DNA of 57,035 nucleotides, taken from positions 1-57,035 of the IMG/VR virus record IMGVR_UViG_3300045303_000150. One strand, 5' to 3'. Under the pieces are notes generated by a model. That model had not been told where the DNA came from. It did not search any database and worked only from the letters and a program-made list of their open reading frames with translations. This stretch comes from a virus. A program made the position numbers and the translations under genes. Shown here piece by piece: positions 1 to 6,416 of this stretch; position 1 is the stretch's first letter, and every line of letters starts with the position of its first letter.

Positions 1-127
1 GCCCTCTCCAGCTCCAGCTTCTGGAGCACGAAGGGTGCCACCGACGACCTGAGCGCCGCGCTGGAAGCCGCACGGAAGCACAGGGGGGGCATCTGCGCCA
101 AGTGCGAGAAGGCCGCCGTCGCGGCCA
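1..127. repeat. 127-bp terminal direct repeat, left copy (assembly overlap)
   Basis: These 127 bases are identical to the last 127 bases of the window (56909-57035). The gene starting at 56804 stays in frame across the join and stops at 147. An exact 127-base overlap is what a k=127 de Bruijn assembler leaves on a circular contig, so this is best read as circular closure and not as a biological terminal repeat. Unique length is 56,908 bases. Confidence 0.95.
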
Positions 128-147
128 TTGAGACCGCCGGGAACTAG
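1..147 (+). CDS. Small Cys-containing protein, 3' part (gene spans the contig join)
   Basis: This is the C-terminal 48 residues of an 83-residue protein whose start is at 56804. Position 1 is the first base of a codon and the TAG stop is at 145-147. The full protein has a serine-rich middle and a CAKC pair (Cys67, Cys70 of the joined protein) near the C-terminus, with one more Cys at position 34. I do not recognise the family. It is the only gene of the transcription unit driven by the promoter at 56736-56764, because a GC-rich hairpin follows its stop. Confidence 0.85.
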   Translation, partial: ALSSSSFWSTKGATDDLSAALEAARKHRGGICAKCEKAAVAAIETAGN

Positions 148-155
148 CCCGGCGG

Positions 156-193
156 ACGGGGGCCGCCCGACAGCCGGTTACGGCGGCCCCCGT
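156..193 (+). terminator. GC-rich hairpin after the join-spanning gene
   Basis: A 12-bp perfect stem (156-167 with 182-193, ACGGGGGCCGCC type) encloses a 14-base loop. No U-run follows, so it may be a weak or factor-dependent terminator or an mRNA 3' end structure. It lies between the stop at 147 and the next start at 217. Confidence 0.55.
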
Positions 194-216
194 CACTACC
201 TCGAAAGGAAACGATC

Positions 217-387
217 ATGTTGCACAAGCTGACCGCCGCCCTGCTGGCCTTCGTCGCCGCGCTCGACCTCGCGGTGGGGGTCGTGGGGCTGGCCACCGGC
301 CACACCTTCAGCGCGGCCGCCGACGTGGCCGCTGGCCTGGTCTTCGCCATGCTCGCCGGACTTTTCTACAAGAAGGGCTTGCAGTAA
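217..387 (+). CDS. Small membrane protein, two TM helices (56 aa)
   Basis: ATG at 217 is preceded by GAAAGGAA. The 56-residue product is almost entirely hydrophobic, with two predicted membrane segments (about residues 5-25 and 33-50) and a short basic C-terminal tail ending YKKGLQ. No family is recognised; a small holin-like or envelope-modifying protein is possible, but this is only inference. Its TAA stop (385-387) lies inside the promoter of the next gene. Confidence 0.75.
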   Translation: MLHKLTAALLAFVAALDLAVGVVGLATGHTFSAAADVAAGLVFAMLAGLFYKKGLQ

Positions 388-408
388 CCCCCCGCTGGGG
401 GGTAAAGT
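379..408 (+). promoter_or_regulatory. Promoter with C6/G6 inverted-repeat spacer (copy 1)
   Basis: -35 TTGCAG 379-384, 18-bp spacer containing CCCCCC-gct-GGGGGG (388-402), -10 TAAAGT 403-408. The leader continues with CGGAACGAC and an AGGAGACC ribosome site before ATG 451. One of 16 such promoters in the genome. Confidence 0.88.
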
Positions 409-450
409 ATCTCTTGTAAGCGGAACGACTGACCAAGGAGACCCGCACAG

Positions 451-1044
451 ATGGACAACAACACCACCGCAATCTTCGCCAAGGACTTCTACGAGACCGG
501 CGACAACAAGGCCCACCGGGACACCTGGAAGCCGGGTGCACTGCGCCACGTCATCGCGGCGCTCGCGGGCACCCCGGTCCTGTTCGTCCAGGACAGCCAG
601 ACCGGCTTCACCGTGGTGGGCGTCAAGCTCACCGGCATCGGACACACCAGCGGTGGCGGCGAAACCCTCCAGTACGCGTTCCCCGACGGCACACGCGGTG
701 CCTGCCTGATCTTCGGCATGGGGACGGTCATCATTCCGATGGAGCAGATCGGAGCGAAGTGGGACGCGCTCAGCCGGTCCCGTCAGGAAGCGTCGCTGGC
801 GCAGCAGATCTACAGGGAACGCGTCGGCAAGCTGGAGAAGATCAGCTCCTCCCGCGTCCGCTCGCTGGCGCACGGTGTGCACGTCTCGCGCTACGTTCGC
901 AAGGAGTACAGCAACGGCAAGGGCACGTACGAGGAGATGGCCGACTGGGGCTCAGTCTCGGTTCAGGAGATCCGCGCAGCAGCGGACTGCGGTGACTGCC
1001 TCCAGCGCGACGGCCGTCACGAGCCGTCCTGCGCGCCGCGCTGA
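451..1044 (+). CDS. Hypothetical protein, 197 aa
   Basis: ATG 451 follows an AGGAGACC ribosome site and a copy-1 type promoter, which fixes the start. The N-terminal half (to about residue 100) looks globular and beta-rich. The C-terminal half is helical and basic and ends with a cluster of Cys and His (CGDCLQRDGRHEPSC) that could bind zinc. No family recognised. It is the only gene of its transcription unit; the next gene has its own promoter immediately downstream. Confidence 0.85.
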   Translation: MDNNTTAIFAKDFYETGDNKAHRDTWKPGALRHVIAALAGTPVLFVQDSQTGFTVVGVKLTGIGHTSGGGETLQYAFPDGTRGACLIFGMGTVIIPMEQIGAKWDALSRSRQEASLAQQIYRERVGKLEKISSSRVRSLAHGVHVSRYVRKEYSNGKGTYEEMADWGSVSVQEIRAAADCGDCLQRDGRHEPSCAPR

Positions 1045-1066
1045 CCGAAGTCCCTGGGTGGGGGTG

Positions 1067-1095
1067 TTGACAACCCCCACCCAGGGGGGCATACT
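1067..1095 (+). promoter_or_regulatory. Promoter with C5/G6 inverted-repeat spacer (copy 2)
   Basis: -35 TTGACA 1067-1072, 17-bp spacer with CCCCC..GGGGGG arms, -10 CATACT 1090-1095. The leader carries CGGAACGAC and AGGAGACC before ATG 1136. A perfect -35 with the weakest -10 of the set. Confidence 0.85.
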
Positions 1096-1135
1096 TGACC
1101 ACATCACGCGGAACGACAAGCCCAGGAGACCCGCA

Positions 1136-1417
1136 ATGAACACCTTCCCCAAGGCCCATCTCATGCAAGCCGCAGAGAACGCGCAGCTTGACCAGGACTT
1201 CGTCCGTGTCGACCCGGACGGCACCATCGCGATCGACTTCGAAAGCCACAAGCAGATGGCCATGTTCCTGGTCGACCTCGCGGCGGTCTGTCACTACCAG
1301 GGCGACGACCAGGCCCAGAAGGACATGGACGACCTGATCGACATGACCGACAAGATCCGCATCTTCCAGCGTGCACGGGGCATCGGCGTTCGCTTCGCGG
1401 GCTGGACGTGGGAATAG
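1136..1417 (+). CDS. Hypothetical acidic protein, 93 aa
   Basis: ATG 1136 is placed by the GGAGACC site and the upstream promoter; the longer reading frame begins before the promoter and is rejected. The product is acidic and mostly helical, with a DDQAQKDMDDLIDMTDK stretch. No family recognised. It heads an operon with the ParB-like gene, two further genes and a membrane protein (to 2934). Confidence 0.82.
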   Translation: MNTFPKAHLMQAAENAQLDQDFVRVDPDGTIAIDFESHKQMAMFLVDLAAVCHYQGDDQAQKDMDDLIDMTDKIRIFQRARGIGVRFAGWTWE

Positions 1418-1460
1418 CTCGCCCCGCCGGGCGGGTGACCAACTGAGAGAGGAACCCTTT

Positions 1461-2303
1461 ATGGCACAGAAAAAAGACTTCATGACGATCGAGGTCGAAG
1501 GCCAGGTTATCCAGGTTGAGCTGGTCAACGTCACGCCGGAGCTGGCCGAACAGTGGCTGTCCCGCAACGAGAACAACCGCTCGAAGAAGCAAGGCCACCT
1601 CAGCAAGATCATGCGTGCGATCGAGCTGGAGGAGTTCCGCTTCGCCGGAGACCCGATCCGCATCGCGGACACCGGCGAGCTGCTGGATGGCCAGCACCGC
1701 CTGGAAGCCGTCCGGCTCACCGGGCGCAGCATGTTGATGATCGTCATGCGCGGCTTCACCAAGGAAGCCCAGCTCTACATGGACTCGGGGAAGGCGCGCG
1801 GCCCCGGAGACCAGGTCACCCTTCAGTTGGGCGTGCCAGGCGGCAACAACTGGGCCAGCGTCGCTCGCCTGATCATTCGCTGGGACGCCGAAGACCTGCT
1901 GACCGGCATCCTCCAGGCGTCCAACGCTGAGGTGGTGGCCTTCTGCCGGGAGTACGAAACGGAGATGCGGGCCGCCGTCGCCGCCGCCAACGCGCAGTAC
2001 ACGAAGATCGCCGGTCGCAAGCCGGTCGCGGGCGCGGTGCACTTCTTCGCCAACCGGCTGGATTCCGACCTCTGCCACAAGTTCTTCCGCCAGCTCGCCA
2101 CCGGCGCGGACCTCAGTCCGGGCAACCCTGTGTTCGCACTCAGGGACTCGCTGCTGACTCGCAAGCGCTCTGACCGCTTCACGTCCAACGAGGAACTGAG
2201 CCTGTACGTGAGGGCCTGGAACGCGGCTCGCAAGGGGCAGACCCTCCAGCGTCTCCAGCTCCCGCGTGGCGGCCTCGCGCCCTATAACTTCGTGCTCGTC
2301 TAA
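1461..2303 (+). CDS. ParB-like nuclease / DNA-binding protein, 280 aa
   Basis: ATG 1461 follows GAGAGAGGA. The N-terminal 110 residues carry ParB/sulfiredoxin-fold features: FRFAGDPIRIADTG, then LLDGQHRLEAV (residues about 74-84), then a MDSGKARGPGD stretch. In this family the DGQHR box contributes to nucleotide or DNA handling. The rest is helical and resembles the actinophage ParB-like nuclease proteins. Role in the phage is unknown; host DNA degradation, replication control or partition are all possible. A second, unrelated ParB-like protein is encoded at 38497 beside the terminase. Confidence 0.75.
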   Translation: MAQKKDFMTIEVEGQVIQVELVNVTPELAEQWLSRNENNRSKKQGHLSKIMRAIELEEFRFAGDPIRIADTGELLDGQHRLEAVRLTGRSMLMIVMRGFTKEAQLYMDSGKARGPGDQVTLQLGVPGGNNWASVARLIIRWDAEDLLTGILQASNAEVVAFCREYETEMRAAVAAANAQYTKIAGRKPVAGAVHFFANRLDSDLCHKFFRQLATGADLSPGNPVFALRDSLLTRKRSDRFTSNEELSLYVRAWNAARKGQTLQRLQLPRGGLAPYNFVLV

Positions 2304-2323
2304 ACGATCAAGGGAGACCAACG

Positions 2324-2728
2324 GTGAAGACCGCAGATTTTTACGTGGGCCTGGGCGATGACGCCGAGTGGATCGGCTCGCTCGGTGACCTGGGCACGCC
2401 GTCCCATCAGGACAGGTTCGGCTTGTTCGGGCCGCCGGTGACCGGTGACGCGTACACGGAGGCCTCCTTCCGCGACATCGTGGGCAGCATCGTGGGTGCT
2501 GCCATCGAAGACGGCTACGGATGGGACGCAAGCTACGGCTGGCCATGGGGCCACCCGGACAGCAACGGCACGGACTACGCGTACGCCTACGTCAACGGCA
2601 CCATCCACGTCTTCGAGAAGGGCTTCAACGCCCAGGAGAACGTCCATGGCGCGTTCCTGATCACGCTCCACTACCCGAACGCGACCCGCAAGCCGGGCCG
2701 CTTCCCGACCATGGGAGTCAAGAAGTGA
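2324..2728 (+). CDS. Hypothetical protein, 134 aa
   Basis: GTG 2324 follows AAGGGAGACC. The product is compact, aromatic and Gly-rich (YGWPWGHPDSNGTDYAYAYV), with no Cys pairs or membrane segments. No function is recognised. It overlaps the next gene by 4 bases, so the two are likely translated together. Confidence 0.82.
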   Translation: MKTADFYVGLGDDAEWIGSLGDLGTPSHQDRFGLFGPPVTGDAYTEASFRDIVGSIVGAAIEDGYGWDASYGWPWGHPDSNGTDYAYAYVNGTIHVFEKGFNAQENVHGAFLITLHYPNATRKPGRFPTMGVKK

Positions 2729-2934
2729 CCGACCAGAAGCCGACCAAGAAGGTAGCCGCCACCATGCACCCGGAAGCTCGCATCTGGGCGTGGGCGATGT
2801 TCGTCCTTCTGGTGCTGGGCCCAGTGTTCTGGATGTGGACCGGAGAGTGGCGGTGGGCCGTCACCGGGCTGGCGCTCTCGTTCCTCGCGGGCATCACGAC
2901 GGCCATGATCAACGCGTTCGCACCGCGCCCGTAG
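2725..2934 (+). CDS. Small membrane protein, two TM helices (69 aa)
   Basis: GTG 2725 overlaps the upstream TGA (GTGA). A basic N-terminus (about 20 residues) is followed by two hydrophobic segments (about residues 25-42 and 48-65) separated by TGEWRW, a hairpin membrane topology. It closes the operon; a strong terminator follows. Confidence 0.75.
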   Translation: MTDQKPTKKVAATMHPEARIWAWAMFVLLVLGPVFWMWTGEWRWAVTGLALSFLAGITTAMINAFAPRP

Positions 2935-2943
2935 CCACCCCCG

Positions 2944-2981
2944 AAAGACCCCCGTGCTTACCCCAAAGCACGGGGGTCTTT
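2944..2981 (+). terminator. Strong intrinsic terminator, 16-bp stem
   Basis: Perfect stem 2944-2959 / 2966-2981 (AAAGACCCCCGTGCTT and its complement) with a 6-base loop; the A/T ends make it a symmetrical terminator. It isolates the 1136-2934 operon from the head-gene operon that starts at 2999. Confidence 0.9.
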
Positions 2982-2985
2982 CGCG

Positions 2986-2991
2986 TACGAT
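2986..2991 (+). promoter_or_regulatory. -10 element of a leaderless promoter (TACGAT)
   Basis: TACGAT lies 7 bases before ATG 2999, so transcription should begin at or next to the A of the start codon. No -35 is visible; the upstream space is the terminator hairpin. The same TACGAT-to-ATG spacing recurs at 38485. Confidence 0.6.
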
Positions 2992-2998
2992 CACCTGC

Positions 2999-3460
2999 AT
3001 GCCTACGAACCCGCGTGCCCGCAACCGGGCAGTGAAGCCCAACCCGCCGGACGTGCATGGCGCGCTCCTGGCCGTCGACGACGCTGACCTGGCTGCCACC
3101 TCCGACGGCGTGCCGGAGCCGTCCGCCATTAAGGCTGTGTGGTTCCCCGCGATCATCCAGGTGCCAGGCGAGGAACCTCGCTACAAGGGCAAGGCGTACG
3201 CCACCCCCGAAGGCCTGTACGTGTACTGGGGCGTGCCACCGCAGACCGAACCGGGCGTGGAGAACTGGGCCCCCGACTGGTACGCGGAGATCGACTTCGA
3301 GAAGACGAAGCGGCCCCCGACCGGCTGGGCCGCGCGCAACGGCTTCGTCATCCACACCACGAAGGGGCGCGTGGTGATCACCATGGAAGGCGGATGCGGC
3401 TGCCACTCGCCGCTGAAGCGCTGGTCACCCCAGTTCGCTCAGCGCATGGTCTCCTGGTGA
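2999..3460 (+). CDS. Hypothetical protein upstream of portal, 153 aa
   Basis: ATG 2999 has no ribosome site and sits 7 bases after a -10, so it is probably read from a leaderless message. An upstream in-frame start would lie inside the terminator hairpin. The product has a basic N-terminus, a Trp/Tyr-rich middle, and a conserved-looking GGCGCHSPLKRW box near the C-terminus that may bind metal. Position directly before the DUF1360 and portal genes suggests a head or packaging accessory role, but no family is recognised. Confidence 0.75.
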   Translation: MPTNPRARNRAVKPNPPDVHGALLAVDDADLAATSDGVPEPSAIKAVWFPAIIQVPGEEPRYKGKAYATPEGLYVYWGVPPQTEPGVENWAPDWYAEIDFEKTKRPPTGWAARNGFVIHTTKGRVVITMEGGCGCHSPLKRWSPQFAQRMVSW

Positions 3461-3762
3461 CACTGGCCTGGGTTCACGATCCCCTCTGGCTGATCGTGTA
3501 CGCGCTGGCCGCGTTCCGGCTGACCGTCCTCTGGACCCGCGATACCCTGCCCCCCCTGCCGTGGCTCCGGCAAACTGTTGCCACCCGTTGGGGTCATAAG
3601 GCGTGGTCGGAACTGATGGACTGCCCGTGGTGCGCTGGCTTTTGGATCAGCCTGGGCGTGGTGCTCGTGTCCTCCAGTCCGGCCGCGCCCGCGTGGCAGT
3701 GGCTGGCCGTTCCGCTGGCGCTCAGCGCCGTGACAGGGCTCCTCGCGGCCCGGAGTGAATGA
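3457..3762 (+). CDS. DUF1360-like membrane protein, 101 aa
   Basis: GTG 3457 overlaps the upstream TGA. The sequence has the DUF1360 layout: a first helix ending RLTVLWTRDTLPPL, a central CPWCAGFWIS motif, then one or two hydrophobic helices to the C-terminus. Members are small membrane proteins often encoded near structural genes of actinophages; function is unknown. The rest of the longer frame upstream overlaps the previous gene and is discarded. Confidence 0.75.
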   Translation: MTLAWVHDPLWLIVYALAAFRLTVLWTRDTLPPLPWLRQTVATRWGHKAWSELMDCPWCAGFWISLGVVLVSSSPAAPAWQWLAVPLALSAVTGLLAARSE

Positions 3763-3771
3763 GGTGGACTA

Positions 3772-6414
3772 GTGGGCCTGTTTGGCAAGAGCGAGACGCC
3801 GCGCCGCGCCGGTAAGGTCTTGAAGGCTTCCGGCATGCGTGTGCAGTCCGGCAATCAGGACACCATCCGCGCGCTCTCCCTGACGCGGCAGGAATGGCAG
3901 TCCGACGCGTGGGGCTACCGGGACATGATCGGCGAACTGCGGTTCGCTCTCCAGTTCCGCTCGCGCGCCGTGTCGCGCGTCAAGTACATGGCCGCGCAGG
4001 TCGTGCCAGGCGAAGACGAACCGATCCCGCTGGACTCCGACAAGGGCGTCACAGTCAGCTCGAAGCTGCGCGCCGCCGCCGCCGCTGAGCTGGCCCGCCT
4101 GCCGCTGGACTCCGGGTACAGCTTCCTGGGCGTGCTGGACGAGAACCTCGGGATCACCGGCGAGTGCTGGCTGCACGGCTACGAGAAGAACGGCCGCGAG
4201 CAGTGGGACGCGCTCAGCGTCGATGAGGTGGTGGCTGGCGGCGATGGGATTGTGCAGATCCGCCAGTACGGCTCGTCCACGCTGACCAGGGTGGACGAGG
4301 ACAAAGAGGAGATGTTGCGCCTCTGGGTCCCGCACCCCCGGTTCAAGATCCTCGCGGACTCGCCGATGAAGGCGCTGATCTCCACGTGTGAAGAGATCGT
4401 GCTCGCGGGTCGCGAGATGCGCGCCGCCAGCCGGTCCCGTGTCGCCGCCAACGGCCTGCTGCTGGTGCCGGACGGCCTGACGCTGCTGAACGCGCTGCGC
4501 GAGGATACGGAGCTGATCGAGGACAACGCCTTTATGGCGGACCTGGCGGCTACCTTGCTCGCGCCGATCGCGAACGAGGGTGACCCCGGCTCCGTGGTGC
4601 CCGCCGTGATTACCGGCAACGTGGACGACCTGGAGAAGATCCGGCACCTGCGCCTGGACCGCGAGACCTCAGCGGATCTGCTGGACAAGATCGACAAGGG
4701 CCTGGCTCGCATCGGGCGCGGCCTGGACATCCCGCCGGAGATCATCACCGGCATGGCGGAAGCCAACCACTGGACCGCCTGGCAGATCGACGCCAGCACC
4801 TACCGGCACCACATCGACCCCGCCGTCCGCATGATCGCGGACAGTCTCACCGAAGGCTTCCTGCGCCCCGCCCTGCTGGTACGCGGCTTCTCCATCGAGG
4901 AAGTCATGTCCATCCAGGTGTGGTACGACGCGGGCAACATCACCGAGAACCCGAACCGTGGCCAGGACGCCAAGGACGCGTACGACCGTGGCGCTATCGG
5001 CATGGACCCGCTTCGCCGCGCGCTGGGATTCAACGAAGCGGACGCGCCGGACGACGAAGAGATCCTGCGCATGGTGGCCTTCAAGATCGGGATCGATCCG
5101 GCCACCTCCGGCCTGCTGCTCCAGTCGCTGTTCGGCAAGACGGCGGAACCGATCTCGGCAGGCAACCCGACCGGCGAGAAGCAGATCGAGAAGCCCGCGC
5201 CGAAGCAGCTTCCGCCAGCCCCTGCTGGCCCAGGAGATGCACAGCCCAGCACGCCGGACCAGGCGACCCCGCCGCCGTCCGTCGGCGCTCAGCGCCTCCT
5301 GAACTTCCTGATGGCAGACGGCGCGCCAGCCGACGAAGACGACGCCGGGTGGATCGTTGTCGACGGCCGCAAGCTCACCGAGATCGATCGCTCCGACCGC
5401 GACCGGCTCATGCTCGCGGCGGACGCGGTGCTCACGCGCGCGCTGGAGAAGGCTGGTGCCCGCATCCGCTCCAAGGCGCAGAAGAACCCGACCCTGAAGG
5501 CGTCGCTGGTCGACATGCCCGCGCTCGAAGTGGGCGCGTTCGTCGGTCGCGACGCGGTGCTGGCCATGGGCATGAACGAACAGGAGCTACTCGGTGACGC
5601 GCTGGACGAGCTGGAAGGCAAGTTCAGCCGCTGGGTGGAAGCCTCCATCGAGCGCACCATCTCCGTGGTGCTCGCGCTCCTGCGCGTGAAGCCGGACAGC
5701 CGTCGCGGCAAGAAGATCGCCAAGCGGTTGCGCGACGGCATGGGCGCGCGCGTCGGCTCCGGCTGGGCCATGTTCCGGGACCGCCTGCTGGCGCTCGCTG
5801 AGCGGTACCTGTACGACCCGCACCCGGACACCGACGATGACGGCGAAGGCATGCCGGACGTGATTGTGCCGCCGCAGCTTGTGCGCGGCGTGCTGGCACA
5901 CGTCGGTGGCGTCCACCCGGACACCGGCGGAATCGACGACAAGGGCAACCCGATCCGCGCCGATCACCCGCTGGGTGGCATCGCGCAGGGCGAAGAGGTC
6001 TCTGCCGTCATGGCCGCCGAGGGGGCGGAGGAACTCGGGTTCGAGTGGGCGTACGGCATCACGCCGGTCAAGCACTTCGAGCCGCACCTTGCACTGGACG
6101 GGCAGCGGTTCTCCAGCTGGGCGGATCCGGCGCTCCGGACCAGCCCGCGCTATGCCTGGGTGGGCGAGATCTTCCGGCCCGGCGATCACGTGGGCTGCAT
6201 GTGCGACTACGTGATGACCTACGCGCTCAAGGAGTACGCGGAGATCGTTGCCGACGAGCTGGGCCCCGAGTCCGCGAACGCGCGCAGCGACCGCGAGCTG
6301 GCCGAGTCCGACGACGCGGCCGGACGGCGGGGCACCACGGCCCAGCTGGCACGTGACGAAAGGGAGCGGATCTTGAAGCTTCGAGACCGCTACATCCAGG
6401 CAGGGAAGGCGTAG
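3772..6414 (+). CDS. Portal protein fused to a MuF-like head domain, 880 aa
   Basis: GTG 3772 starts MGLFGK. Residues about 30-480 match the siphovirus portal pattern: helical, with RFALQFRSRAVSRVKYMAAQ and LDIPPEIITGMAEANHWTAWQID, typical of actinophage portals that form the DNA entry ring. A Pro/Ala/Gln linker follows (about 470-500). The C-terminal third ends with a MuF-type block: FEWAYG, an H-rich stretch, RYAWVGEIFRPGDHVGCMCDY (about 800-820), then a charged tail. MuF domains occur in minor head proteins. Portal plus MuF in one chain is nearly twice the usual portal length. It is followed 2 bases later by the protease gene. Confidence 0.88.
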   Translation: MGLFGKSETPRRAGKVLKASGMRVQSGNQDTIRALSLTRQEWQSDAWGYRDMIGELRFALQFRSRAVSRVKYMAAQVVPGEDEPIPLDSDKGVTVSSKLRAAAAAELARLPLDSGYSFLGVLDENLGITGECWLHGYEKNGREQWDALSVDEVVAGGDGIVQIRQYGSSTLTRVDEDKEEMLRLWVPHPRFKILADSPMKALISTCEEIVLAGREMRAASRSRVAANGLLLVPDGLTLLNALREDTELIEDNAFMADLAATLLAPIANEGDPGSVVPAVITGNVDDLEKIRHLRLDRETSADLLDKIDKGLARIGRGLDIPPEIITGMAEANHWTAWQIDASTYRHHIDPAVRMIADSLTEGFLRPALLVRGFSIEEVMSIQVWYDAGNITENPNRGQDAKDAYDRGAIGMDPLRRALGFNEADAPDDEEILRMVAFKIGIDPATSGLLLQSLFGKTAEPISAGNPTGEKQIEKPAPKQLPPAPAGPGDAQPSTPDQATPPPSVGAQRLLNFLMADGAPADEDDAGWIVVDGRKLTEIDRSDRDRLMLAADAVLTRALEKAGARIRSKAQKNPTLKASLVDMPALEVGAFVGRDAVLAMGMNEQELLGDALDELEGKFSRWVEASIERTISVVLALLRVKPDSRRGKKIAKRLRDGMGARVGSGWAMFRDRLLALAERYLYDPHPDTDDDGEGMPDVIVPPQLVRGVLAHVGGVHPDTGGIDDKGNPIRADHPLGGIAQGEEVSAVMAAEGAEELGFEWAYGITPVKHFEPHLALDGQRFSSWADPALRTSPRYAWVGEIFRPGDHVGCMCDYVMTYALKEYAEIVADELGPESANARSDRELAESDDAAGRRGTTAQLARDERERILKLRDRYIQAGKA

Positions 6415-6416
6415 GC

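Noticed and set aside
1-127. True terminal direct repeats of the virion DNA
   Set aside because: Exactly 127 bases, typical of an assembler k-mer overlap, and it lies within a coding gene with no packaging-type context.
842-2546. Long minus-strand open frames in the first 3 kb and elsewhere
   Set aside because: Arg/Ser/Pro-rich shadows of high-GC coding on the plus strand, without ribosome sites or coherent order.
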